The notes under the pieces: model-generated
Database searches by the model: none
Told to the model about the DNA's origin: nothing
Seen by the model: the letters and a program-made list of their open reading frames with translations, nothing else
Translations under genes and position numbers: made by a program
Shown: positions 18,861 through 30,626 of the stretch, in pieces
How the letters are laid out: each line of letters starts with the position of its first letter
Position numbering within the stretch: the first letter of the stretch is position 1
NCBI GenBank assembly: GCA_020055645.1
Contig: CM034546.1
Location: 134,685,875-134,749,874 of the forward strand
DNA: 64,000 bases
Direction of reading: 5' to 3'
Origin: Tomocerus qinae
Taxonomy: Eukaryota > Arthropoda > Collembola > Entomobryomorpha > Tomoceridae

Positions 18861-20750
18861 ATGAAGTTTAAAATATTCATCACTTCAATTTTGGTTCTCA
18901 ATTCTTTGCATTCAGTCCACTGCGTCCGAAATTTGTCGTTCTATAGAAATTGTGATTTCAACCTGGTTGCCTTCAAAAATTCTATTTGGGAGACAAGGTT
19001 TTTGGTGTCTAATCAAAATACACAGCCATGGACAGTTGCCACTTCCGACTACAACAGAAGTGACTTTGGTCGGTATGAAAATAACCCAAGAGATTTGTCA
19101 CGTAATTTATGCAGTGTGAATATTCTAATGGAGCCAGACGATTCTTTCAAATGGTTAACTGATTTTTTTGGAAAGGAAATAAATCGTCTCAGATCAACAT
19201 TCTTAGTTGTCTATGACAGAAAAGTAGCAACACGCAAAAAGCATAATTGGTTATTTTATCTGCGAAAAGACTTGGTTAGTCCCATTTTCTTACTACTAAT
19301 TGATAACGCGACTTCAGATTCGGTATACACTCACCAACTTTATCAACAAGGATCGATGAAATCCCAGTCCTATTTTGAAGTAGAAATCACAAACGAAAGT
19401 TGGGAGAAAATTTGGTTTAGTTTAAATGGAAATATGCATGGAATTTATGTTGGGAGTGTGTCTACGAAAGTTGTGGGCGATTATGCTTCGGAAGGGCCTC
19501 ATTGCAAAATGTCTGCCTATTATGCAATAAAAAAATTCGGAAAGCCTTGTGACCCGCAATTTAGGGCCGTAGAAATGATATCAGATATGTTAAATTTTAC
19601 TGCACTTTATGCTAGGCATGAAAGCATTTTTAAATCAGAACAACTTTGTGGATGGATTTTTATGTTAGCCACTTATAATGACCTTTACTCCAACCGCTGG
19701 GATCAAACTACCTTTATTGAATACTTCCAAGAGAGCATTCCCTACTACTGCGAGCCATCCCCTAATTTCTATTCGGTGCCACTGTCGGTGTTAGTTCAAA
19801 ATACATTTGATGATCAATGCTGGCTTCTCATCTTCTCTCTTTTCCCACTCTCATTTTTAGTTTTAGTTTTCGGGTTGACTAATTCCTCCCACCCCAAGAA
19901 ACTGGAATGGATCTTGATGTCCTTGACAGCTGTTCTTTTAGACCAGGGAGTTGTTTATAACAGAAGAAGGAGTCTCTTCTTGGTAATAGCAACCACAGGA
20001 TTCGCAATCACTTCTCTCTATCAAACTTGGATAACATGCGAAATCATTGCACCCCCAGACAAGAAAATATTTAATGACTTCAAGGAACTCGTCGAAAATG
20101 ATTACAAATTACTGTCGATGAAAGATTCTCGAATTAAACAGGACAGCTACATTTGGAATTATAACATTTTCAAGAAATACAAAATGCATAAAAAGATAAA
20201 CTCCAGTATTTACATTTATGATTGGCAAAAAGAAGACCCAGAAAAACATTTTGGAAAGCCTAAAATTAATGCCAACGAAGTCAATTCGAAATTGCTGACA
20301 AACTATTCATTGAAATTATTTTCCTTTGCTATTAAAAAGTATAGTTACCATGTGGCAAGGATACCGAAACAAGTTTCAACTTATGGATTTTGTATGACAA
20401 CCAAAGAGGCTGATACTGCACATCCCAAGTTGTATATATTTCAATTTTGCCAGCGGCACAGTTTTGTATCGTTTTTCCAAGTGCTAATGGAAAAAGGATT
20501 TTTATATACTTGGAAAGAGCACGAATTCTTTAGACGTTCTCGTCTTTCGGATGAATTCTATTCGAAATTTAAATACGAAGAGGCTCAACCTATCAGAATA
20601 AACCTCAATATGAAAATGTCCACCATCTTTATCTTGTGTGCATATCTTTTTATAGCATCTGTAGCCGCATTTGTTATAGAATTAGTTTGGAAGGAATATT
20701 TTCCTTCACTAATATTTTGTAGACAGGCAGTGATCATTTATCCTAAATAA
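18861..20750 (+). CDS. Divergent ionotropic-receptor-like protein A, intronless
   Basis: 629 codons in a single exon. Signal peptide 1-22 (IFITSILVLNSLHSV), a long Cys-containing extracellular part (about 23-315), then TM1 (320-339, CWLLIFSLFPLSFLV), a re-entrant-like segment (348-362), TM3 (371-395, SLFLVIATTGFAITSLYQTW), a second extracellular lobe, and a last helix near 595-620 before a short tail. This layout is that of ionotropic receptors (glutamate-receptor relatives, ligand-gated cation channels in chemosensory neurons). I see no clear glutamate-binding residues, so it belongs with divergent IRs. A near-identical paralogue lies at 27447-29324. Confidence is good for the superfamily, none for the ligand. 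Confidence 0.75.
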   Translation: MKFKIFITSILVLNSLHSVHCVRNLSFYRNCDFNLVAFKNSIWETRFLVSNQNTQPWTVATSDYNRSDFGRYENNPRDLSRNLCSVNILMEPDDSFKWLTDFFGKEINRLRSTFLVVYDRKVATRKKHNWLFYLRKDLVSPIFLLLIDNATSDSVYTHQLYQQGSMKSQSYFEVEITNESWEKIWFSLNGNMHGIYVGSVSTKVVGDYASEGPHCKMSAYYAIKKFGKPCDPQFRAVEMISDMLNFTALYARHESIFKSEQLCGWIFMLATYNDLYSNRWDQTTFIEYFQESIPYYCEPSPNFYSVPLSVLVQNTFDDQCWLLIFSLFPLSFLVLVFGLTNSSHPKKLEWILMSLTAVLLDQGVVYNRRRSLFLVIATTGFAITSLYQTWITCEIIAPPDKKIFNDFKELVENDYKLLSMKDSRIKQDSYIWNYNIFKKYKMHKKINSSIYIYDWQKEDPEKHFGKPKINANEVNSKLLTNYSLKLFSFAIKKYSYHVARIPKQVSTYGFCMTTKEADTAHPKLYIFQFCQRHSFVSFFQVLMEKGFLYTWKEHEFFRRSRLSDEFYSKFKYEEAQPIRINLNMKMSTIFILCAYLFIASVAAFVIELVWKEYFPSLIFCRQAVIIYPK

Positions 20751-22984
20751 CAACAGCTAATTTTATTTTTGCTTGATTTTGTGAAATTGCATTGTAATTA
20801 ACACTAACTATATGTTATGATGAATTTAAATGTGCTATTAATGTATTTCAAAATGTCTTGAAATTTAGTTATTAAAAATGATAATTACAATTTTTGTTTA
20901 TTTTTCAAAGGTTGTACTGTTTTGGGTCATCTGCTTTGGCAGTTTTAAAATTTTTATTTATTCGATAGTCGCTGTAGACTGGGGGGAAACAGTGCTATGT
21001 TACAAGTTGTAAAGGTCTGAGTGGGCATATTTCAAAAAAATATTTTAAGTGAGATTTATTTAGGAATTTTTTGAAAAATTAACAATGTTTTTTGGGATAT
21101 TGTGTTACCTGGTTAATTCAAGGATTCCGGCAGAAAGTCTGACAATTTTTTTTAATTAAGGGGGTTCTGGAATTATTTTGGATTTCCTATAAATGGATTT
21201 TTCCGGTCCATCTAGTCGTACTGCGATGATAGGTATTTGTTCAGTGTATTTAGTTGGTGTTGGGATTGGAATAAGTGGAATATTTTTTGTGGCTTGACAC
21301 AACTATGAACCCTTCCACCGTTCCACCCTATAAGGAGAATAAATGAGACTCCTCCGAATTAATTCAGACCTTCCTAGCAGATTTCCTTCTTGTAACAAAT
21401 ATGTACCGGACAACGGACATGACAGAGATGCCACGTTTTAAACCGATCAGGCTAAAATGCCCGATTCTACAAACGTTAAACCTAAGGGTGCACATTGTTC
21501 ACTAAGGCCTACTGAAATGGCCATGCATTTCGTGCCAGAAAGAGCGGATTTGACTTTTTCCTATCTCTCTAATGTTAAATAACCGAATTTCAAATGGCTA
21601 TAACATTAGCAACGGATCTATGCGGATCTTGTAACTTACATATATTGTTAATTAAGACAATACAATTCTACTGATGTATATATCATTGCTCCAGGTCGTA
21701 CCAGTATGCGTCAAAAACCGATCGGAAATATTTAAGTAGGGAACTGCGTTGTTAAGCAGTGTGGTTCTAAATGGCCACCAGTCTCTACACTAGGTGAAGT
21801 GTGTGGGGTGGTGTGGATAGAACCTTTTAGCCTTGCCGCCTTCCTTCTCTGCCTTAATTACTTCAACTGCGTGGAGGTTGATATATTTACAAATCAGGTG
21901 AAATAACATGGTTAAGGAGCAACAAATCCAAAAAGCTAGGCTCCAAAGCCCCATCCTTAGATTTAGATTTAGGTTATAGATTTAGTATAATTTCTTAAAT
22001 TAGTCTAGATTTGTAAGATGGGGCGGATAGTGCACTTATCTTACTATGGGACCCTTTAGTCTGGCTAGTCCTGTCCGGCAGATACCCGATTAAACGTTCA
22101 GACAATGGTCATCGCTGTAGAAGGATGGTATGAAGTAAAACAGTGGTTGCAGAGGTGGAGGATGACGGTGGAGGGAGAGGACTGAGGTGGAGGAGGTAGA
22201 GGAGTCAGGTGAAAGTAAAAAATTGAGAATCTTTTGAGAATCTTCCTCTCCTTACTCACTCCTTAATAGCATACAATACACTAGCTTTATTATTATGTAA
22301 TTTGTACAGACCGGTATGAAAATAGTATGTAAAATGCCTATGATAAATATGTACGATATTATATTATGTATGTAATTACCAAAATTTTGCTTTATAACAA
22401 ACCTAACCTGATTTTAATCAATCAAACTTACATGAAAGTATATTCTGCAGTCAAAAAGTTTTAAATTAGGTTAGGTTTGTTATAAACTAAAAATTGTGGT
22501 ATCTAAAATTACATAAAATGTTTTAGGCATTTTACATTGATAATCCATCTACCTACTGTCTGTATTAAGTACATAAAATAAAACTAGTGTAATGTATGCT
22601 TACCTTAGTTGAAGTGTAAGTGAAAATTAGGGGAGTAAGCGAGGATAGAAAAACTCTCTATTATTACTTCCACTTCATTCCTCCACCTCCTCCATCTCAC
22701 TCACTCTTCTCCTCCACCTCACTCCTCCTCCATCCTCTACTTCCACCTCCACAATCACTCCCTTACTTTAATCGGAATGTGGCATTTTTTCCCGGAGATC
22801 TGATTCTGGGAAAATCCGGCGAAATCTCATTTATTAGGAGAGGAAGGAGCGGCGCATGGACCCTTTATCCGAACACCAACTAACTATATTCTACTATTTC
22901 TGCTTTCCGGATTTTTTAAAAATTATCTTGTTCAAACAGTCCACTTCAACTTGAAGGTTATTAATAGCCATTTTCTGCATCGAA
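20751..22984. other. Intergenic (block A downstream flank)
   Basis: Parallels 29325-30575 over most of its length (3' UTR of the IR gene, then TGGGGCGGATAGTGC, then AGGAGAGGA). The hairpin at 22125-22767 is present only here. No gene. Confidence 0.6.
22125..22767. mobile_element. Long imperfect hairpin MITE, absent from the duplicate block
   Basis: Arms 22125-22430 and 22470-22767 are inverted copies: GGAGGTGGAG-type purine-rich ends on the left match CTCCACCTC-type ends on the right, and TAACAAACCTAACC pairs with GGTTAGGTTTGTTA near the centre. The equivalent position in block B (about 30370-30385) has no insert, giving an empty site. Confidence 0.7.
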
Positions 22985-23554
22985 ATGAAATTGTTCATCG
23001 TTGTACTGCTCACAGCATTTCCAGCCCTTTGTTTTGGTAAGAATCGGGAATAAAGTTCGGTGTTCGGTCATTTTGGAGTCCTATGCTAAAAATAGGATAT
23101 AGTTAGTACATTGTAAGAAATACAAGAACAAAAGAACCTATGTCTATATAAAAAATACCAATACCTATAAAACTCAGATGCTATATGCGGCACGAAGGAA
23201 ACCCCTAAAGTCAATATCACTCGCGTCATAGGTCATCGCGGTCACTTATATTTGTTTAAAATAGGTGGATGCCGACCACAGGTATCTATCTGCTAAAAGA
23301 TGTGGCGTTTGAGAGTGCTCTTTAGGAACGGCAAATAAACGTAGTGGTTTTATTCTGGCAGAGGGAAAAGGATAAAAAACGATATTTTTTCTGGTGTCAT
23401 CAATCGTCACTGGGTTTTTGTCGGTCGCGCAGGCTGCTAAAGCGGAGATAAAGGAATATGCGTACTACGCTTTTGCAATACGGATTTGTGTAACACTGGG
23501 AAGTTCGTAACAAAGGTGGTCACCGCACCGGTTTTCTGGCACTCGGCTATCTGA
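22985..23554 (+). pseudogene. Ly6-like gene, copy 2, degenerate
   Basis: Signal-peptide exon 22985-23036 (MKLFIVVLLTAFPALCF) with a GTAAG donor. The terminal exon at about 23430-23554 reads GICVLRFCNTDLCN then the same hydrophobic tail and TGA as copy 1, but the upstream codon in this frame is TAA (near 23434-23436), and no equivalent of the LKCHKC exon is found between. Probably dead, or using an alternative exon I cannot see. Confidence 0.45.
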
Positions 23555-24941
23555 TCCCGTGGTGACTCTTATCCTTAAACCAAACGTAAGCAATCATCGC
23601 TATACAATGCTATTGTGTAATAGGCTCAAAATGTTCGGTTTGATTTCTAAGTAGTAATCGTGTATTCATTATCAAAATCCTATAAAATTTGAAATACGTT
23701 TATATGTACTTGCCTATTGTTGTAAATCCCAATACTATGTTGCCTTTAAAAGTTGCAATTGTCATGATCAATAATAATTTGTTGATACAAAAGTTTCTCA
23801 ATAAATTATATTTCCCTCAGTAAACCTACTGTCGACCACAGTAAAAGTCCGTAAACACTTAACTATATACTCATTCATATTAAATCCCAAGTGGTTCCAA
23901 ATGTCCCTTACGGTAGAAAGTGCAATTAAATATACAACGATTAAAAGAAGTAAAAGTTGAGATTTCTGAACCAAAGGGGCAATGTAAGGACTGTATTGGA
24001 GAATCTAGAAACGGCCTGACACCAAAAATACGCAATATACATATTCAGGCTGGTACAGAAAATACGCAGTATGCATTTTCGGTACCAGTCTTAACTGATA
24101 CGATCCTTATTGCGTATTTTCGATGGTAGCTTGAAAATATATATCGTCCCTTAAGGATGGAAAAAGCCTCTATTCACTTTTAGATTGGTGCAGAAAAAAG
24201 CCAATATCCATTTTTTGTTTGGTAGGGGAAAAAGCCTATATCCATACACTTGTTAGTGGAGTTAGGTTATTTCCTGCACCAAATGAAAAATGGATATTGG
24301 CTCGTATTTTCGGTAGAAACTGAGATTGCATATTGCGTATTCCTATACATAAAAAGAATGTAAAGCTCGTCCGTGTCTTGTTGCACATGATACTTTTCCT
24401 GTAGGATAGAGTAGGAATAGGAATTGTAGATAGTTCAACTTTTCAACACAGTAGATGAAGGTAGAGGAGTCAGTACATTTAATGGAATGCACTCACTCCT
24501 CTCCCTTCTTCTGCCTAGGGTTCAGGATTAAAATTTTACCTGTGGGCTCAAGATTAAAATTATAAGGAGGGTTCAAATTTAAAATTATAAGGCAGAGGGC
24601 TCAAGATTAAAATATTAAGGGTGGTCATTCTGAATCTCTTCGAAATTCTTTGAATCCTTTTCTACTCTTCTTTTATTCTTTTCGAGTGTTTTGGAGATTA
24701 TTTGATCTTTTTGAAATCTTTTCGAGCTCTTTGGATTATTTTTGAATATTTTCGAATTTTTTAGACCATTTTCGAATCTTTTCAAAATTCTTTCATCATT
24801 TCAAAGTTTTAATCGTATGTTCGAAATTCTTCTTTTGTCTTCGAATCTTTTCAAAATTCCTTCATCATTTTTGCATCTCTTTCGAGATTATTTGATCATT
24901 TTTGAGCAGTCTTCAATAAATATGGAGAAACCTAATGTATC
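23555..24941. other. Intergenic, repeat-rich and low complexity
   Basis: Around 24000-24320 are interleaved inverted repeats (ATACGCAATAT / ATTGCGTATT and a diverged TCGTCCC MITE copy). 24640-24905 is a degenerate tandem array built on TTTTCGAATCTTTT-like units, whose open frame is probably meaningless. Confidence 0.6.
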
Positions 24942-26289
24942 TGTTAACGGTAATAAGTAAATTCAGGCATTAAGCTTAATGCCTAGGCAATAAGCTTAAT
25001 TCCTAAAAATGCCCGGCATTAAGCTTAATGCCTAGTCTTTAAGCTTAATGCCTGAATTTTACTCGGCTTTAAGCTTAATGCCTGGTCTTATTGCCTGATT
25101 TAGGTGGAAATCAACGTAAACAACAAAAACTTAAGTCTAATATACACATATATATGTGTATTTATGTAAAATGCAAATGCACACGGTTAGGGTTAGTCAT
25201 TTAAAACAATATGGGATTTTTAAATGTATTTTAATTTCATAAATTTTACTAATGCTCTATGTTACCACCTCCTTCAATCGGATTTCCCAATAGAGTTGCA
25301 TTGGAGATGCCAGGATTTCTTATCTAAATGTGATGAAATGACTCCACGAGATAACGATAGAATTAGGACACAGACAAATCTATAAGTATATAGTTTATTG
25401 TAATGAAATATGAATCGATCCGATTAACTCGGAAAGTTACTAAGTTACTGAGGTAAATTATAATATTAGTGACATGGTGGAGGTGATTACGTGGGTGGTG
25501 ATGGGCTCATGATGATGGCACTCCTCGTAAGTCATTGGGCAGGCCTGAGTATGGATAAGGATGACAAATTTTGACAATTGAAATTTTTCCTTTGGGGACA
25601 TTTTAAATCATGCATTTACGAAACCACACCTTAAGACTCAAGACATTGCTGAACTGAAGGTTCGAACTGTCGCCGAGGTTGAAAGAATTACTCCAATGGA
25701 ACTCTTTAACACTCGACTTGCTGTGAAATCCGATTGGAGGAGGTGGTAACATAAAGTATTAGTAAAATTTATGAAATTAAAATACATTGAAAAATCCCAT
25801 ATTGTTTTAAATGACTAACCCTAACCGTGTACATTTGCATCTTTACTCTAAATAAACATAATCTTTTAAACATAAAGTGGGACATGCGCATGGAATTTTT
25901 TTTGAATGTATTAAGGTTTGTATATTTTTCCGTAATATTTTGTAATTAATGAGTAATGGTAATATTTTGCAATTAATGAGCAAGGACTAGACTTAGACTA
26001 TCAGTACTGAGTCCAATCAACGGTCCATGAATTTCGGGCCAATGCGCAGTCGCTAGAAATTTACTGATTTCAACATTTTCTAGCGCACTTTGTGTGCTAG
26101 GATTCAGCTATTTTACATAAATACACATCGACTGTGTATATTAGACTTAAGTTTTTGTTGTTTACATTGATTTCCACCCAAATCAGGCAATAAGACCAGG
26201 CATTAAGCTTAATGCCTGGCATTTTTAGGCATTAAGCTTATTGCCTAGGCATTAAGCTTAATGCCTGCATTTACTTATTACCGTTAACA
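24942..26289. mobile_element. Foldback-like element with palindromic AAGCTT terminal subrepeats
   Basis: Outer ends TGTTAACGGTAATAAGTAAA and its inverse. Each end holds several copies of the palindrome GGCATTAAGCTTAATGCC (about five left, 24963-25085; three right, 26195-26270). Arms continue inward as inverted copies to about 25305 and 25690 (CACCTCCTTCAATCGGATTT and inverse). The right arm is interrupted by about 240 bp unmatched on the left (about 25855-26095). Central 400 bp has no coding frame. Structure resembles foldback transposons. Target duplication not identified. Confidence 0.7.
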
Positions 26290-27446
26290 TATTATACACG
26301 GGAGTAGAGTTAAATTAATAGCTTTATAGGTTTTGTATTAATAAACTGGAAAGTCTTGAAATTTTTTGTATGTAATAATGCCTTAAATTTTTATTTTAAG
26401 ATTTTATTAGAAATTATTTTGAATTTTTTTGAAATTTCAAGCACGTTTTTATGGTTGCTTTGTTCGTAGAACCTTACTAGTTTAATATCTTAAGGGACGT
26501 GCTGAGATTGTCTGCAGTGAAGGACACGATAGATAGGACTAGGACCTCAGCTAAAAAATTCGGTACAAACTAACCTGCCAGAAGAAGAGATTCTCAATAA
26601 TTAATGTTACCGTTTTTCTTTTTCATTCTTTCAACTAAATAATTTAATAATTAATTATACCTGTTTAATTTCCTTTTATTAGCTTTATTTGTATATCTAG
26701 GGCTAATTTTGCTTTCCTCTAAACCCTTAACGCATATTTTGCAGAGTCATGAAACCAAATGTTATTGTCTGGTGGTTAACCTAAGTTATTATTATCATAC
26801 TACACTTAATGAAATGGAATTTTTTAAGACTATTGAATCGGTAATTATGTGCATGCTCAGGAACACTAATTTTTAATACTTGTCATTATCACACTTCCCT
26901 GACCTGCAAATTACTTTATTCTTTGTTATTCATAAAAATAAAATGTTTCATTCTTCTTATTCAACTGGTATCAATTCATTCATTCATTCTAGTTTAGTTC
27001 AGCATTATTACTTAAAAGTGATCAGTAATCAATATCGAATGCTCCATAGCCATGAATGACCATGACCATTCCGAAGAAAAAAAATAAATAGAGCAGTGTG
27101 GTATGGTTTGGTTGTGTTTGTGGTTTATAACCATGCAATTTAATATGCTCAACAGCTAAGGCATACCGACTACATAGAAACTTTAACTGGGCAAATATGT
27201 ATCTCTCTCTCTTTCATGAATTTTATCTCAAGTATTTCTAATGACCATTGAAATTTGATTCTCAAGCAACTTATACGTAATTATTTCGAGTTAATTAATC
27301 ATCAAAAGCCAAAAGCAGGACATAAATTTCAAACAATTATTTTATTACTTATCAATGTTTTATACTGTATTTTGAATCATTTGCCATCTTCCAACCATTA
27401 GAACCAGCAACAACCATTTATATCTAAAGGTTATCCAAAATCCAAA
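26290..27446. other. Intergenic, upstream flank of IR-like gene B
   Basis: From about 26755 it parallels 18230-18860, the upstream flank of gene A, with small indels. No gene. Confidence 0.6.
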
Positions 27447-29324
27447 ATGAAGTCTAAAATATTCATCACTTCAATTTTGGTTCTCAATTCTTTGTATTCA
27501 GTCCACTGCGTCCGAAATTTGTCATTCTATAGAAATTGTGATTTCAACCTGATTGCCTTCAAAAATTCTATTTGGGAGACAAGGTTTTTGGTGTCTAATC
27601 AAAATACACAGCCATGGACAGTTGCCACTTCCGACTACAACAGAAGTGACTTTGGTCGGTATGAAAATAACCCACGAGATTTGTCACGTAATTTATGCAG
27701 TGTGAATGTTCTCATGGAGCCAGACGATTCTTTCAAATGGTTGACTGATTTTTTTGGAAAGGAAATAAATCGTCTCAGTTCAACATTTTTAATTGTCTAT
27801 GACAGAAAAGTAGCAACACGCAAGAAGCATAATTGGTTATACTATCTGCGAACAGACTTGGTTAGTCCCATTTTCTTACTACTAATTGATAACGCGACTT
27901 CAGATTCGGTATACACTCACGAACTTTATCAACTAGGGCCGATGAAATCGCAATCCTATTTTGAAGTAGAAATCACAAACGAAAATTGGGAGAAAATTTG
28001 GTTTAGTTTAAATGGAAATATGCATGGAATTTTTGTTGGAGCTATGTCTAAGGAAGTAACATTTAATTATGCTGGAGAAGGATCTCATTGCAAAATATCT
28101 GCCTATTATGCAATAAAACAATTCGGAAAACCTTGTGACCCGGAATTTAGAGCCGTAGAAATGATTGCTGATATGTTAAATTTTACTGCACGTTATGCTA
28201 GGCATGAAAGCATTTTTAAATCAGAACAACTTTGTGGACGGATTCTAATGTTATCTACTTATAATGACCTTTACTCCTACCGATGGGGTCAAACTACCTT
28301 TATTGAATATTTTGAAGAGAATATTCCCATGTACTGCGAGCCATCACCGAACTTCTACTCGGTGCCACTGTCGGTGTTAATTCAGAATACATTTGATGAA
28401 CATTGCTGGCTCCTCATCTTCTCTCTTTTTCCACTCTCATTTTTAGTTTTAGTTGTCGGGTTCACTAAATCCTCCCTAGCCAAGAAACTAGAATGGATTT
28501 TGATGTCCTTGGCAGCTGTTCTTTTAGACCAGGGAGTTGTTTATAACAGAAGGAGGAGTCTCTTCTTAGTAATAGCAACCACGGGGTTTGCAATCACTTC
28601 TCTCTATCAAACTTGGATAACATGCGAAATCATTGCACCCCCAGACATGAAAATATTTAATGACTTCAAGGAACTCGTCGAAAATGATTACAAATTACTG
28701 TCGATGATAAACTCACAAATTCAATTGAACAGCTACTCGTTCAGCATTGATATTTTCAAGAAATACAAAATGCTTGAAAAGATAAACTCCAGTATTTACA
28801 TTTATGATTGGCAAAAAGAAGATCCAGAAAAACATTTTGGAAAGCCTAAAATTAATGCCAACGAAGTCAATTCGAAATTGCTGACAAACTATTCATTGAA
28901 ATTATTTTCCTTTGTTATTAAAAAGTATAGCCACCATGTGGCATTGATACCAAAACAAGTTTCAACTTATGGATTTTGTATGACAACCAAAGAGGCTGAT
29001 ACTGCAGATCCCAAGTTGTATGTATTTAAATTTTGCCAGCGTCACAGTTTTGTTTCATATTTCCAACTACTGTTGGAAAAAGGATTTTTATATATTTGGA
29101 AAGAGCATGAATTTTTTAGACGTTCTCGTCCTTCGGATGAATCATATTCAAAATTTAAATACGAAGAGGCTCAACCTATCAGCATAAACCTCAATATGAA
29201 AATGTCCACCATCTTTATTTTGTGTGCGTATCTTTTTATAGCATCTGTAGCAGCATTTGTTATAGAATTAGTTTGGAAGGAATATTTTCCTTTACTAATT
29301 TTTTGTAGACAATGGTCATCATGA
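27447..29324 (+). CDS. Divergent ionotropic-receptor-like protein B, intronless
   Basis: 625 codons, near-identical to gene A over most of the protein, same signal peptide and same membrane segments. Differences cluster in the stretch after the signal region at about residues 196-212, in the segment around 425-440, and at the extreme C-terminus, where A ends AVIIYPK and B ends QWSS. Both copies are open and under apparently similar upstream sequence, so both could be expressed. Recent segmental duplicate; no ligand is inferred. Confidence 0.75.
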   Translation: MKSKIFITSILVLNSLYSVHCVRNLSFYRNCDFNLIAFKNSIWETRFLVSNQNTQPWTVATSDYNRSDFGRYENNPRDLSRNLCSVNVLMEPDDSFKWLTDFFGKEINRLSSTFLIVYDRKVATRKKHNWLYYLRTDLVSPIFLLLIDNATSDSVYTHELYQLGPMKSQSYFEVEITNENWEKIWFSLNGNMHGIFVGAMSKEVTFNYAGEGSHCKISAYYAIKQFGKPCDPEFRAVEMIADMLNFTARYARHESIFKSEQLCGRILMLSTYNDLYSYRWGQTTFIEYFEENIPMYCEPSPNFYSVPLSVLIQNTFDEHCWLLIFSLFPLSFLVLVVGFTKSSLAKKLEWILMSLAAVLLDQGVVYNRRRSLFLVIATTGFAITSLYQTWITCEIIAPPDMKIFNDFKELVENDYKLLSMINSQIQLNSYSFSIDIFKKYKMLEKINSSIYIYDWQKEDPEKHFGKPKINANEVNSKLLTNYSLKLFSFVIKKYSHHVALIPKQVSTYGFCMTTKEADTADPKLYVFKFCQRHSFVSYFQLLLEKGFLYIWKEHEFFRRSRPSDESYSKFKYEEAQPISINLNMKMSTIFILCAYLFIASVAAFVIELVWKEYFPLLIFCRQWSS

Positions 29325-30575
29325 ATCCTAAATAACAGCTGCTAATTTTATTTTTGCTTGATCTTGTGAAATTGCATTGTAATTAACACTAATTATTATA
29401 ATTTATTTATGAACCTGAATTAACAAATTTATTTCAAAATGTATTGAATTTATTTAATAAAAATAATATTTTTGTTTTTTTTCAATTTTTATTTATTTGA
29501 TAGCGGTAGCCCGGGGAGAAATCAGTGCATGTTACAATTTCGAGTTGTAAAGATAAGAGTGAATATATTTTAAGCGGGATTTATTTAGGAATTTTTAGAA
29601 AAATTAACAGGATTCTGAAAGAAAGTCTGGGAAAATATTTTTTTAACTGAGGGGTTCTTAAATCACCTTGGATTTTCTAAAAATTTACTTACAATAGTCG
29701 GTTTCTCTCACATTATGGGTTATCACTGTTACCCAGCTCAAATCTCATCTAAAATCTTTTGGTCTATCAAATCGCATTGCGAAAATTGGTTGGCATTCGT
29801 TCACTGTATAGGTTGGTGTTGGGATTAAGTCGAATATTTTTTGTGGATGACATTAGATAGACACGACTATAAATCCGTCCACCCAATAAGGAGAATAAAT
29901 GAGACTCCGCACCGAATCTATTCTAACCTCCCTAACAGAATATTATTCCTCCATTTAACCAATTTGTACAGGACATGACAGGATGTCACATTTTAAACCG
30001 ACCAGGCTAAAATGCCCGACCTCCATCCTAGATTAGGTTATATATATTTAATATAACATACAGTACTGGGAAGTTAAAAGTGATCATAGGGATTACATAC
30101 CCCTAATGGGAAATTATGAAAAAAAACATTGTCCATCATAACCTCATTTTTTCATATCTGCCTATCCATCGTAATCCCTATGGTCACCTTTAACTGCCCC
30201 GTATTGTATTAAATCAGCGTAGATTTGTAGGGTGGGGCGGATAGTGCGCTTAATTTAGGATGGGACACTTTAGTCTGGTAGATTTAGGAGGGTAGAACAT
30301 GACCTCAAGGCTGTGTCCGCTGTTCGGTAGATATCCGATCAAACATTCTCACCATGATCACGCAGTAGGAGGGGAATGATATGACTTTTTTTCCGAAGAT
30401 CTGCACCTGAGAAAATCCGGCGAAGTCTCATTTATTAGGAGAGGAGGAAGCTGCACAAGGTGCGCTTATCGAAACACCGACTAAATACTGTTTCCGCTTT
30501 CTGGAATTTTTTATCTTGTGTTTCTGGCAGTCTACTTCAACTTGAAGGTCCTTAATGACCATTTCCTGCATCAAA
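29325..30575. other. Intergenic (block B downstream flank)
   Basis: Counterpart of 20751-22984. Contains a 146-bp MITE (30061-30206) that block A lacks. Confidence 0.6.
30061..30206. mobile_element. Short MITE with CAGTACTGGG ends, TA target
   Basis: Inverted ends CAGTACTGGGAAGTTAAA and CAATACGGGGCAGTTAAA, with TA on both sides (30059-30060, 30207-30208). Block A (about 21975-21990) shows the empty site. A fragment of the same family is near 30685-30770. Confidence 0.75.
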
Positions 30576-30626
30576 ATGTAATTTTCATCGTTCTACTGCT
30601 CACAGCACTTCCAGCTCTTTGTTTTG
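30576..30626 (+). pseudogene. Ly6-like gene, copy 3, broken signal-peptide exon only
   Basis: Matches 22985-23036 except that the second codon is TAA and one base is missing shortly after. The splice donor (GTAAG) is preserved. I found no terminal exon downstream. Confidence 0.6.

Noticed and set aside
24640..24960. Phe-rich open frame at 24742
   Set aside because: It reads through a degenerate TTCGAATCTTTT tandem array.
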